DNA from: Thiobacillus sp.
GTDB lineage: Bacteria; Pseudomonadota; Gammaproteobacteria; Burkholderiales; Thiobacillaceae
Assembly: GCA_024708885.1 (NCBI GenBank)
Contig: JANJXT010000024.1
Span: 1 to 47,391 of the forward strand
Reading direction: 5' to 3'
DNA: 47,391 nucleotides
In this document: piece after piece, positions 8,883-17,063 of the stretch
Position numbering within the stretch: position 1 is the first letter of the stretch
How the letters are laid out: the number at the start of each line of letters is the position of its first letter
Program-made: the position numbers and the translations under genes
The notes under the pieces: generated by a model
The model's input: the letters and a program-made list of their open reading frames with translations, nothing else
Databases searched by the model: none
What the model was told of the DNA's origin: nothing

Positions 8883-9503
8883 TCACTCTGCCCTGACCCT
8901 CGGTGCCGCGACGATGTCGGGCCAGAGTTCGCCGTTTTCCATCACCAGTTGCAGGCGAATGAGGTCGGGCGGCATTTTCTGTTCGAGCCAGCGGTCGTGC
9001 CAGGCGGGTGCCTCGGCGTCGGATTCGGTACCGTAATAGGAAAACGTCAGGCGCTCGATGCCCTTGATGAGAATTTTCGGCTCGGCCGCTGCCGCCGGCT
9101 CGAAACCCGGCTCGCGCAGGTCGGGCAGTTGCCAGCGCATGACGAGATTGCGCCCCGTCTCGCCGTCGGCAAGATCGAGGATGAGAACCTGGTTGACCGA
9201 AGCGCCGCCGTGCATCGGCACCGGCCCGACAAAGCGCAGGGATTCGGCCTCGCCGGCAAAGGCGAGGCGCTCCTCGTCCTCCACCCGCCAGCGCAACGGG
9301 TACGCCTGTTCGAGCGTGCGCCGGATGAAATCGACCACCACCGCCTGCCGCGACGAGGCGGCGATGCGCTGCTCGCCCGCCTCCCAGCTTCGCGTGCCGA
9401 GGTTGAGGCCGGCGAACAGCAGGGTCAGAATGAAGCCCACCAGGGTCATGCCGATGAGAAGTTCGATCAGGGTGAAACCCTGCGCGCAGGAGGGAAGCTT
9501 CAT
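8883..9503 (-). CDS. gspJ: Type II secretion minor pseudopilin GspJ, 206 aa
   Basis: Start at the ATG giving a short leader and a prepilin cleavage site G|FTLIELLIGMTL, as in all GspJ proteins. The open frame extends further upstream into the CACAGAG repeat, but that extension encodes only repeat-derived sequence. The globular part carries EQAYPLRWRVEDEERLAF and IERLTFSYYG, typical of GspJ. It forms the pseudopilus tip complex with GspI and GspK. A 166-bp gap containing a hairpin repeat separates it from gspI, unlike the overlapping genes on either side. Confidence 0.93.
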   Translation of the reverse strand: MKLPSCAQGFTLIELLIGMTLVGFILTLLFAGLNLGTRSWEAGEQRIAASSRQAVVVDFIRRTLEQAYPLRWRVEDEERLAFAGEAESLRFVGPVPMHGGASVNQVLILDLADGETGRNLVMRWQLPDLREPGFEPAAAAEPKILIKGIERLTFSYYGTESDAEAPAWHDRWLEQKMPPDLIRLQLVMENGELWPDIVAAPRVRAE

Positions 9504-9520
9504 CCTGGAAAAAGCGATTG

Positions 9521-9656
9521 AACCACAGAGACACAGAGAACAGCGAGCAAAAACATGTGCTTGCATCTTTTCCGTGGTTCAACCGATGGGTGGGTGGGGA
9601 AAAGCGCGGAGAATTCCTGTTTTTCGGGTTTCTCTGTGCCTCTGTGTCTCTGTGGT
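9521..9656. repeat. Inverted CACAGAG-type repeat element inserted in the gsp operon
   Basis: The left arm AACCACAGAGACACAGAGAA (9521-9540) and right arm CTCTGTGCCTCTGTGTCTCTGTGGT (to 9656) are inverted relative to each other, with 17 exact paired bases and heptad-like CTCTGTG iterations. About 90 bases separate them. This arm type is known to me as a dispersed intergenic repeat in many proteobacteria. In the gsp mRNA it would form a long-stem hairpin between gspI and gspJ. Confidence 0.8.
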
Positions 9657-9669
9657 GCGGAATTCAGGG

Positions 9670-10065
9670 TCATATAGCCGCCCCAAGCGCCGCACGCAGG
9701 GTGACGACACGCACGCTGCGTGCGGCCGGGGCCTCGCCCCAGCTGACCGTGACTTCGATCCGGTAGAGCTCGGCCGGCTGCACGCCTTCGACTTCCGGAG
9801 CAGCCGTTTCTTCGCGCTGCACCGCGATCTGCCACGAATAGCCGTTCTCGCTGTCCGCGCTTGTCCCCTCGGCAAGCGGGGTGCCCACGCCGATGGCGGC
9901 GAGCTTCGATTCGGCGATGGCGACGGCCCGGCTGTAGCCCTCGGCGGCGCCGATGTTGCGCAGCGCGCCGGAGAAGATGCGCATGAGCACCGCGAGGACG
10001 AGGGCGAGGATCACGAAGGCAACCAGCACTTCGAGCAGGGAAAACCCCCGGCTGGCGCGTTTCAC
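9670..10065 (-). CDS. gspI: Type II secretion minor pseudopilin GspI, 131 aa
   Basis: Short basic leader MKRASRG and the cleavage/methylation site G|FSLLEVLVAFVILALVLAV place it among type IV pilin-like proteins. Its length and RNIGAAEGYSRAVAIAESKLAAIG match GspI, the core of the tip complex. It overlaps gspH by four bases. The stop lies 14 bases before the repeat element. Confidence 0.93.
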   Translation of the reverse strand: MKRASRGFSLLEVLVAFVILALVLAVLMRIFSGALRNIGAAEGYSRAVAIAESKLAAIGVGTPLAEGTSADSENGYSWQIAVQREETAAPEVEGVQPAELYRIEVTVSWGEAPAARSVRVVTLRAALGAAI

Positions 10066-10511
10066 GGCGTATCCAGGATTTCGACCTGGCCGGTGAGCCA
10101 GTCGACGTCGACGTGGAACTTGCGCTCGCCCATGGCAAGGCTGACCCGGCCGCCGGTGGAGCTGCCGTCGGGGTAGAAGCGGATGGCGGCGCTGGAGGCG
10201 CCGGTGACCTCGCCCTGCGCGGTGAAGACGCGAATCTCGGCCTGGCGCGGCAGCGTGCGCGGGGTCTTGTCGCCGCTTATGACGAAGCTGTGCGCGTCGA
10301 CGTCCACGGTGAGGGTGGCTTCCTCGCGCCGGGTGATCGCCTGCGAACGGGTCTTGCGCAGGCCCGCCGCGACCTGGCGGGTGCCCGCCTTGAGTTCGGC
10401 GGTCGAGCCGCCGATATCGAACATCGGCGGCACCAGCGCGTAGGAGATGCCGAGGATCACCAGCACGACCAGCACCTCGAGCAGCGTGAAGCCGGCGTGC
10501 CGGACCATCAC
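10062..10511 (-). CDS. gspH: Type II secretion pseudopilin GspH, 149 aa
   Basis: Prepilin leader MMVRHAG followed by FTLLEVLVVLVILGISYAL. The C-terminal half has a GspH/FimT-like beta pattern (GLRKTRSQAITRREEATLTVD, then IRFYPDGSSTGGRVSL). It joins the pseudopilus shaft to the tip. The first codon is GTG at 10511, overlapping the gspG stop, and ATG at 10508 is equally possible. Confidence 0.93.
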   Translation of the reverse strand: MMVRHAGFTLLEVLVVLVILGISYALVPPMFDIGGSTAELKAGTRQVAAGLRKTRSQAITRREEATLTVDVDAHSFVISGDKTPRTLPRQAEIRVFTAQGEVTGASSAAIRFYPDGSSTGGRVSLAMGERKFHVDVDWLTGQVEILDTP

Positions 10512-10939
10512 CAGTTCACGATGTCCTTGTCTTCACCCTCGCCGCCTTCGCGGCCGTCGGCGCCAAGCGAATACAGGTCGAACGCGCCGTGCTGGCCCGG
10601 CGCTGCGTAGTGATAGTCGGCCCCCCATGGGTCCTTGGGCACGGTCTTCTTTTTCAGGTAGGGGCCGTTCCAGTTGGCCGCCCCGGCCGGTGCCTGGACC
10701 AGCGCCTGCAAGCCTTCCTGGCTGTTGGGGTGACGCCCGACCTCGAGCTTGTACATGTCGAGCGCGGCCGAAAGTTCCTCGACCTGCAGCTTGGCCGTGT
10801 CGGATTTGGCGCTCGATACGTATTTCATCACCTGCGGTCCGCCCACGGCGGCGAGCAGGCCGAGGATCACCAGCACGACCAGCAGTTCCAGCAGGGTGAA
10901 GCCCTGTTGCTTCTGCGCTGGCTTCGATTTGTACGACAT
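10508..10939 (-). CDS. gspG: Type II secretion major pseudopilin GspG, 143 aa
   Basis: Leader MSYKSKPAQKQQG then FTLLELLVVLVILGLLAAVG. The body has the GspG signature: KLQVEELSAALDMYKLEVGRHPNSQEGL, then PKDPWGADYHYAAPG and FDLYSLGADG with an acidic calcium-loop end. ATG at 10939 is preferred because AGGAGA lies six bases upstream, whereas it abuts the ATG at 10945. GspG forms the pseudopilus shaft and is needed in excess, which fits its having a 187-bp leader after gspF with a hairpin. Confidence 0.95.
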   Translation of the reverse strand: MSYKSKPAQKQQGFTLLELLVVLVILGLLAAVGGPQVMKYVSSAKSDTAKLQVEELSAALDMYKLEVGRHPNSQEGLQALVQAPAGAANWNGPYLKKKTVPKDPWGADYHYAAPGQHGAFDLYSLGADGREGGEGEDKDIVNW

Positions 10940-11047
10940 ATTCATTCTCCTGTTGCAAGGGCGCATGCCCCGTGGAATTCGGATTGTTTGTTTGCGGGTT
11001 GTTCACCAGGCGACCGGACGGACCTGCCGCGGCGCCCCGCTCCCCTG

Positions 11048-11073
11048 CCCCTCTCCCACAAGCGGGAAAGGGG
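11048..11073. repeat. Hairpin repeat between gspF and gspG
   Basis: CCCCTCTCCC (11048-11057) pairs with GGGAAAGGGG (11064-11073) at nine of ten positions around a six-base loop. The family of CCCCTCTCCCnCAAGCGGGAGAGGGG-like interspersed repeats is common in proteobacterial intergenic DNA. Neither side has a T-run, so processing or mRNA stabilisation upstream of gspG is more likely than termination. Confidence 0.65.
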
Positions 11074-11126
11074 AAATCCCTGCCCGGGAACGCATTTTTC
11101 CGCTGCAATACGGGCAATCCGGATCA

Positions 11127-12338
11127 TCATACTGCCAGCTGGTTGACGCTCAGCATGGCCACCAGGATGGACATGATGATGGCGCCGATGACCAGGCCCA
11201 GACCCAGGATCAGGGCCGGTTCGAGCATGCCCAGGGTGCGCTTGACGGCCGCCTGCACCTCGCGGTCGAACACGTCGGCCACCTGGATCAGCATTTCCGA
11301 CAGGCGCCCGGTTTCCTCGCCGACCATCACCATGTGCACGCCAAGCCTGGGAAACACCTCGGCCTCCATGAGGGTGGCGCCCAGGCCCTTGCCTTCGCGC
11401 AGCCGGGCCGACACGTCGTCGAGATGCTCGGCCATGACGCTGTTGCCGACGGTTTCCTTGACGATGGACAAGGCGCCGAGCAAAGACACCCCGTTGTCGA
11501 GCAAGGTTCCCAGGGTACGCGCAAATCGGGCCATCTCGACCTTGGCGACCAGATCGCCCACCAGGGGCAGGGCGAGAACGCGCTCGTCCCAGCGATAGCG
11601 GCTGTCCGGATCGGCCATCTGCCGGCGGAACAGCACGTACAGGGCAAAACCGCCCGCGGCCAGCGCCCACCACCAGGACTGCATGAATTCGCCGACGGCG
11701 ACGACGATCTGCGTCGGCAGCGGCAGTGCCTTGCCGGATTCCTCGAACATCTGGGTGAACTGCGGCACGACGAAAATGAGCAGCACGATCACCGAAACCA
11801 CCGCGACCATGACCAGGATGGTCGGGTAGATCAGTGCGGTCTTGACCGTTTCGCGCAATTCCTTGGCCCGCTCCATGAACTCGGTCAGACGCGCCATGAC
11901 GACGCCCAGGGCACCCCCCGCCTCCCCCGCGCGGATCATATTGAGGTAGAAGCGCGAAAACACGCCCTTCTGCGCCTCCATCGCGGCGTACAGCGAGGCG
12001 CCGCCGCGCACGTCCTTGCGCACTTCGCCGAGGATGTCGGCAACCTCGTCGTTGCTCGCCAGATTGATGACGATTTCCAGGGCACGATCGAGCGGCAGGC
12101 CGGCGCGCAACAGGGTGGCGATCTCGCGCGTCAGCATGGCGATGTCGTCCTGGCTCACCCGTGCGCGGCCGAACCCGCCCCACCCGCCACCACCGCCCGC
12201 CACGGCCTCCTCGACGAGGATCGGCACGAAGCCCTGCGCCTGCAGATGCTCGGCCACGGAATCCGGCGTACGCGCCTCCATCTCCCCGGTCAGGGTGACA
12301 CCCTGGGCGTCGGCGGCCTTGTACTGGAACAGCGGCAT
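11127..12338 (-). CDS. gspF: Type II secretion inner-membrane platform protein GspF, 403 aa
   Basis: Full-length GspF (about 400 aa): N-terminal MPLFQYKAADAQGVTLTGEMEA, then two repeats of the T2SSF domain. Conserved pieces include LTREIATLLRAGLPLDRALEI and ARFARTLGTLLDNGVSLLGAL. Three hydrophobic segments are near 170-195, 222-242 and 372-395. It is the polytopic core that couples the GspE ATPase to pseudopilus growth. One base separates it from gspE. Confidence 0.95.
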   Translation of the reverse strand: MPLFQYKAADAQGVTLTGEMEARTPDSVAEHLQAQGFVPILVEEAVAGGGGGWGGFGRARVSQDDIAMLTREIATLLRAGLPLDRALEIVINLASNDEVADILGEVRKDVRGGASLYAAMEAQKGVFSRFYLNMIRAGEAGGALGVVMARLTEFMERAKELRETVKTALIYPTILVMVAVVSVIVLLIFVVPQFTQMFEESGKALPLPTQIVVAVGEFMQSWWWALAAGGFALYVLFRRQMADPDSRYRWDERVLALPLVGDLVAKVEMARFARTLGTLLDNGVSLLGALSIVKETVGNSVMAEHLDDVSARLREGKGLGATLMEAEVFPRLGVHMVMVGEETGRLSEMLIQVADVFDREVQAAVKRTLGMLEPALILGLGLVIGAIIMSILVAMLSVNQLAV

Positions 12339-12339
12339 G

Positions 12340-14079
12340 TCAGTCTTCCCGCGTCACGCGCAGCACTTCGTCGAGGGTGACGGTACCGGCCACGACCTTG
12401 CGCAGCCCGTCTTCGTACAGCGTCTGCATACCCTCGGCAATCGCCTGCCGGCGCAGGTCGCCGGACACGGCGTGGCGCATGACCAGGCTGCGGATCGAGT
12501 CGGTCATGGGCATCATTTCCATGATGCCGAGCCGGCCCGAGTAGCCGGTGCCGGCGCACGCCTCGCAGCCCACCGGGCGGTACAGGGTGATCGGCTTGCC
12601 GCCGGCGTAGCGTTCGAGATCGAACTCCTTCACCACTTCGGGCAGCGGTTCATAAGGCTCGCGGCAGGCCTTGCACAGCGAGCGCACCAGACGCTGGGCG
12701 AGGATGCCGTTCACCGTGGAAGTGAGCAGGTAATCCTCCACCCCCATGTCGAGCAGGCGGTTGACCGTGCTGGGCGCGTCGTTGGTATGCAGGGTGGAGA
12801 TGACGAGGTGGCCGGTGAGCGCGGACTGCACCGCGATCTGCGCGGTTTCCAGATCGCGGATCTCGCCGATCATGATGACGTCGGGATCCTGGCGCACGAT
12901 GGAGCGCAGCGCGTTGGCGAAGGTCAGGCCGATCTGCGGCTTGACCTGGATCTGGTTGATGCCCTCCATCTGGTATTCCACCGGATCTTCCACGGTGAGA
13001 ATCTTGACGTCGGGCTTGTTCAGCATCTGCAGCGCGGTGTAAAGCGTGGTGGTCTTGCCGCTGCCGGTCGGGCCGGTGACCAGCACGATGCCGTGCGGCT
13101 GGGTCAGCGCGTCCAGAAATGACTTCAGGGTCTGCGCATCGAACCCCAGCGTGTCAAAGTCGAGCGGCACGCCGCCCTTGTCGAGCACGCGCATGACGAC
13201 GCTCTCTCCGTGCATGGTCGGCACGGTCGACACGCGCATGTCGATTTCCTTGCTCTTCATTCTGAGCTTGATGCGGCCATCCTGCGGCAGGCGCCGCTCG
13301 GCGATGTCGAGGTTGGCCATGATCTTGATGCGCGAGATCACCGCGGCGGACAGGCGACGCGGCGGGGACTCCACTTCCTGCATGACGCCATCGACGCGGT
13401 AGCGGACGATGAGACGGTTCTCGAAGGGTTCGATGTGGATGTCGGAAGCGCGCGCCTCGAGGGCGCGCTCCATGATGAGGTTGACTACGCGGATCACCGG
13501 CGCCTCGCTCGCCAGGTCCTTCAGGTGCTGGACATCGCTGCTCTCGTCGAGGTCGACCGGTCCTTCGCTCTCACCGACGATCTGGCCGATGCTGCTGCGG
13601 CCGGCGACGTAGAGCCGTTCGAAGGCGGCGTCGATCTCGCTCGGGAGCCCGAGCAACACGTCCACCTTGCGGCGGCTGACCAGTTCGAAGGCATCGATGG
13701 CGAAGCGGTCGAGCGGGTCGGCCATCACCACCAGCAGCCGATCGGCCTCCTCGCGCACGGGCAGCACCCGGTTTTCCTGCATGAAGCGGATGGACACCTG
13801 CTCTTCGAATACCGGCAACGCGGGATAATCGCTGGCCCCGGCGAGAGAAACGTCGAGCTGCTCCGACAATGCCTGATACAGGACCCGCTCGGCGACCCGG
13901 CCTTGTCTGGTTAAAATGGCGCCCAGCCGCTCCGTGCCACCCTCCTTTTTCTGCAGTTCGAGGGCAGCCTGCAATTCCTGGCGCTGCAGTACGCCCTGTG
14001 CAACCAGGATTTCACCGATAAGTTTCTTGGACAAGACGGGCTTTCCCCCTCGACAGAACGCGTCATTATATTCATTCAT
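12340..14079 (-). CDS. gspE: Type II secretion ATPase GspE, 579 aa
   Basis: Cytoplasmic hexameric ATPase. Domains in order: MshEN-like N-domain (about 15-170), then the secretion ATPase core with Walker A GPTGSGKTTTLYTAL, Asp box EDPVEYQMEGINQIQV, Walker B DPDVIMIGEIRD and His box ALTGHLVISTLHTNDA. A zinc-binding CKAC...CEAC element is typical of GspE. The start is uncertain: the ATG at 14079 has no clear binding site, while a TTG at 14034 (LSKKLIGEI) is preceded by GAGGGGGAAAG and matches where family members usually begin. It is the first gene of the operon and points away from the glycosyltransferases. Confidence 0.93.
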   Translation of the reverse strand: MNEYNDAFCRGGKPVLSKKLIGEILVAQGVLQRQELQAALELQKKEGGTERLGAILTRQGRVAERVLYQALSEQLDVSLAGASDYPALPVFEEQVSIRFMQENRVLPVREEADRLLVVMADPLDRFAIDAFELVSRRKVDVLLGLPSEIDAAFERLYVAGRSSIGQIVGESEGPVDLDESSDVQHLKDLASEAPVIRVVNLIMERALEARASDIHIEPFENRLIVRYRVDGVMQEVESPPRRLSAAVISRIKIMANLDIAERRLPQDGRIKLRMKSKEIDMRVSTVPTMHGESVVMRVLDKGGVPLDFDTLGFDAQTLKSFLDALTQPHGIVLVTGPTGSGKTTTLYTALQMLNKPDVKILTVEDPVEYQMEGINQIQVKPQIGLTFANALRSIVRQDPDVIMIGEIRDLETAQIAVQSALTGHLVISTLHTNDAPSTVNRLLDMGVEDYLLTSTVNGILAQRLVRSLCKACREPYEPLPEVVKEFDLERYAGGKPITLYRPVGCEACAGTGYSGRLGIMEMMPMTDSIRSLVMRHAVSGDLRRQAIAEGMQTLYEDGLRKVVAGTVTLDEVLRVTRED

Positions 14080-14321
14080 GACCGAAACCGCGGGTTCAAG
14101 TGAGGCCAGCCGGCCGCCTGCCTCCGACGCCCTCCCCCCCGCCATTCGAGCGTAAACACTGTGCAAGCCCGCGATTCCACACCCCTCGATCTCGCCGACG
14201 ATGCCTCGCCCACAGCCGCCGCAGTGGTCGGCGCGGGAATTGGCATTGCGGTGACCGACCATCCGCGTGAATGCAGACTGATCCGGCTGCCGTCGGATCA
14301 GGGGCTCGTCCGGCTTGCACA
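14080..14321. other. Divergent intergenic region between gspE and the glycosyltransferase genes
   Basis: It should hold promoters for both sides. Visible structure: a perfect 7-bp stem TGATCCG/CGGATCA (14279-14300) just before the first glycosyltransferase start, and a distant 9-bp inverted repeat GTGCAAGCC (14161) / GGCTTGCAC (14312). A 59-codon frame from GTG 14161 to TGA 14340 exists but has no binding site and no recognisable product. Confidence 0.4.
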
Positions 14322-15290
14322 ATGTCGCAAGGCGCCGTGATCCCGAACACACATCCGGTTGGTGCGGTGCTGGTCACCTACCATCCCCAACTCGATACGC
14401 TGACCCGGGTCCTGCGATCGCTGTGTCCGCAAGTCGGCCAGGTCGAGCTTGTCGACAATACGCCGGACGATTTGGCGGCATCAGTGATCTCCGAAGCAGT
14501 CAGTGCGGCCGCGCAGGCGAACGTCACCGTGCACAGGCTCGGCATGAACCGCGGAATCGGGTACGCGCAGAATCTGGGTATCGGGCTCGCGCAGGAGCGC
14601 GGCTGTGAATTCGTGATTCTCAGCGACCAGGACACCCTTTTTCCGCGCGACTGCGTGGATGTGCTGGTCGGCGCACTCCATCGCATCGAGCAGCAAGGTA
14701 CGCAGGCCGCTGCAATCGGCCCGGCGTACGTCGATTCACACGCAAGCGGTCAGCGGCCGTTCTTTCTCGGCTTCGATCGTGGCTGGACATCCAGGATCCA
14801 CGGTGAATCCGGCTGTGTCGAGGTGTCGGGTGTGATTGCCTCCGGAATGCTGATTCGCCTGTCCGCGTTGCCGCAGGTCGGCCTGATGAACGAGGCGCTA
14901 TTCATCGACTGGGTCGATTTCGAGTGGTGCTGGCGAGCGATCGCATCGGGACACAGGATAATCGGCTGCTTCGACACTGTGATCGATCATCAGTTCGGCG
15001 ATGATCCCGTCCGGATTGGACCTGCGTCGTTTTCGATCCGGAGTCCGATCCGCAGCTACTACATCGTGCGCAACGGGATCTTTTTGGCGACGCGCTCCAG
15101 GTCCTTGCCGATCATGGCTGCAATGGCCGTTGGCTACAGGGCGATCAAATGGTCAATCCTCGCCTGCCTTCTCGGTCGGCCCCGCCTCAAGCAGGCCGCG
15201 CACGTGATGCGCGGCATCTTCCACGGCCTTGCCGGCCATATTGGGCCGATGGATCGCGCGGTTCGCGCTGACCGGACATCAGGGCACTGA
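14322..15290 (+). CDS. Family 2 glycosyltransferase (rhamnosyltransferase-like), 322 aa
   Basis: GT-A fold protein. The N-terminal strand is GAVLVTYHPQLDTL, followed by QVELVDNTPDD, HRLGMNRGIGYAQNLGIG and the metal/nucleotide motif ILSDQDTLFP. Later parts (GVIASGMLIRLSALPQVGLMNEALFIDWVDFEWCWRA) resemble the rhamnosyltransferase group that builds O-antigen or exopolysaccharide. It is presumably cytoplasmic and membrane-associated. The start MSQGAV is preferred because the longer upstream extension is not conserved-looking, though the binding site is weak. The codon mix is less GC-rich than in neighbouring genes, which hints at acquisition. Confidence 0.85.
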   Translation: MSQGAVIPNTHPVGAVLVTYHPQLDTLTRVLRSLCPQVGQVELVDNTPDDLAASVISEAVSAAAQANVTVHRLGMNRGIGYAQNLGIGLAQERGCEFVILSDQDTLFPRDCVDVLVGALHRIEQQGTQAAAIGPAYVDSHASGQRPFFLGFDRGWTSRIHGESGCVEVSGVIASGMLIRLSALPQVGLMNEALFIDWVDFEWCWRAIASGHRIIGCFDTVIDHQFGDDPVRIGPASFSIRSPIRSYYIVRNGIFLATRSRSLPIMAAMAVGYRAIKWSILACLLGRPRLKQAAHVMRGIFHGLAGHIGPMDRAVRADRTSGH

Positions 15291-15316
15291 TGGACGTGAC
15301 TCGGAATGATGGCGCG

Positions 15317-16054
15317 ATGAACATATCGGTTTGCCTGGCGATGTACGACGGCGAGCGCTACATAGCGTCGCAAATACGCTCGATTCTCGATCAGCTCGGC
15401 CCATCGGACGAGCTCGTTGTCGTGGACGATTGTTCGCGCGATGCGTCAGTGCAGATCGTGAACGCATTCGACGATCCACGCATACGGCTGATCCGCAATG
15501 ACACGAACCTTGGCGTTCTTGGAACCTTTGAGCGCGCCCTCCGGGCAGCAGCAGGCGACCTTCTGTTCCTGAGCGACCAGGACGACATCTGGCGGTCGGA
15601 CAAGGTCGAGCGTGTGATTTCGGTCTTTGCATCCGATCCTGCAATCACCCTGGTGGTCAGCGATGCCCAGGTGATCGACGCGGCAGGACACGTCACGGCG
15701 CAGTCCTTCTTCGGCCAGCGAGGCGCATTCTCGGCGGGGCTGCTCCATAACCTCGTGAAAAGCAAACATCTTGGCTGCTCCATGGCTTTTCGCCGCTCGA
15801 TGCTCGGCTATTTTCTGCCCATCCCGTCCGATGTGCCGATGCATGACATGTGGTTCGGCGCACTGAATCGCATCTATGGCCGCACTGCATTCATTGACCA
15901 GCCGCTGATCTCGTATCGCCGCCACGTGCGCAATGCGAGCCCGTCGGTTGGGGGGCCGCCGGTGAAGCGCGCTGTTTGGCGTTGGCGCTTGATCAAGAAC
16001 CTCGTGGCGCGCGTTGCCGCAATCCGGCGTGGCGGGCCGGGCTTGACGCTATGA
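15317..16054 (+). CDS. Family 2 glycosyltransferase, 245 aa
   Basis: Starts MNISVCLAMYDGERYIASQIRSI..., the usual GT2 opening. DELVVVDDCSRD is the nucleotide-binding strand and LLFLSDQDDIWRSDKVER carries the DxD motif, as in O-antigen and capsule glycosyltransferases. It lies 26 bases after the first glycosyltransferase gene, so the two probably act together on one surface glycan. Its stop codon overlaps the convergent flavoprotein gene by six bases. Acceptor and donor sugar cannot be read from the sequence. Confidence 0.87.
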   Translation: MNISVCLAMYDGERYIASQIRSILDQLGPSDELVVVDDCSRDASVQIVNAFDDPRIRLIRNDTNLGVLGTFERALRAAAGDLLFLSDQDDIWRSDKVERVISVFASDPAITLVVSDAQVIDAAGHVTAQSFFGQRGAFSAGLLHNLVKSKHLGCSMAFRRSMLGYFLPIPSDVPMHDMWFGALNRIYGRTAFIDQPLISYRRHVRNASPSVGGPPVKRAVWRWRLIKNLVARVAAIRRGGPGLTL

Positions 16055-17062
16055 CCAGATCCCCGGCCGCGGCGAAAAACTGTCGAGCACGCGCAGGTAG
16101 CTCGCGCGGGCGACGAGGCTGGGGTCGGGCAGGTGCCGCTGGCTCATGCTGCCTTTCAACTGGGCGATGGATTGGTATTCCTTTTCCTCCATCCAGTTCT
16201 GCATGAAGGCAAGGATTTCGGTGAGCCTGTCGGGGCCGTGCTGCAGCAGGGCGGACGCGAGATGGACGACATCGGCGCCGGCCAGCAGCAGCTTCAGTGC
16301 TTCGCTCTCGCTGTGGACGCCGCCGGTGGCCGCCAGGGTGAGCCGGGTGCGGCCGTGCAGGATGGCGATCCAGCGGATGCGCAGCAAGGCCTCGTCAGGG
16401 CGCGACAGGCGCAGGGCATCGACCATGCGCAGGCAGTCGAGGTCGATGTCGGGCTGGTAGAAACGGTTGAACAGGGCGACGCCCTGGGCGCCGGCCTGCT
16501 CGATCTGCTGCACGAAATCCGGCAGCGAGGAGAAGTAGGGCGACAGCTTCATCACGATGGGCAGGCTCACCACGCGGCGCAGTTCGGTGAGCAGGTCGAG
16601 GTAGCGCGCTTCGACGGCGGTGCAGGACACGCCGGCATCGGCGGCGACGTGATAGACGTTGAGTTCGAGCGCGTCGGCACCGCCGCGTTCGAGCTCGCGC
16701 CCGAGCTCGATCCAGCCCGAAGGTGTGACGCCGTTCAGGCTCGCGACGACGGGGATTTCGAGGCGCTGCTTGAGGCGGTCGAGTTGCGTGAGATAACGCT
16801 CGAGGCCGCCGCGCATCTCGACGTCGCGCGGCAGAAAGCCGTCGGCCTCACCATAGCCGAGGTCGGGGTTGAGCACGAAGCGGTCGAGCATCGCATCCTC
16901 GGCGCGCAATTCTTCCTCGAACAGCGAATACATCACCACGGCGGCGGCCCCCGCATCCTCCAGGCGCAGCGCGCTGTCGAGGTCGCGCGTCAAGGGCGAG
17001 GCCGAGGGGACCAGCGGATTTTTCAGCCTGAGGCCGAGGTAGTCGGTGGAGAGGTCGATCAT
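16049..17062 (-). CDS. Dihydroorotate dehydrogenase-like flavoprotein, 337 aa
   Basis: FMN-dependent TIM barrel of the dihydroorotate dehydrogenase superfamily. It begins MIDLSTDYLGLRLKNPLVPSASP; VVASLNGVTPSGWIEL, IVMKLSPYFSS and LAATGGVHSESEALKLLLAGADVVHLASALL form the phosphate/FMN-binding strands. It is not the housekeeping PyrD type, and proteins of this group are often encoded beside nifJ-type oxidoreductases. It starts one base after the nifJ stop, so it is co-transcribed. A role in passing electrons or modifying the oxidoreductase is inference; the substrate is unknown. Confidence 0.85.
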   Translation of the reverse strand: MIDLSTDYLGLRLKNPLVPSASPLTRDLDSALRLEDAGAAAVVMYSLFEEELRAEDAMLDRFVLNPDLGYGEADGFLPRDVEMRGGLERYLTQLDRLKQRLEIPVVASLNGVTPSGWIELGRELERGGADALELNVYHVAADAGVSCTAVEARYLDLLTELRRVVSLPIVMKLSPYFSSLPDFVQQIEQAGAQGVALFNRFYQPDIDLDCLRMVDALRLSRPDEALLRIRWIAILHGRTRLTLAATGGVHSESEALKLLLAGADVVHLASALLQHGPDRLTEILAFMQNWMEEKEYQSIAQLKGSMSQRHLPDPSLVARASYLRVLDSFSPRPGIWS

Positions 17063-17063
17063 G

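Noticed and set aside
14161-14340. 59-codon frame starting at GTG ahead of the glycosyltransferase
   Set aside because: No ribosome binding site, no recognisable product, and it overlaps the glycosyltransferase start. Kept only as a remark.
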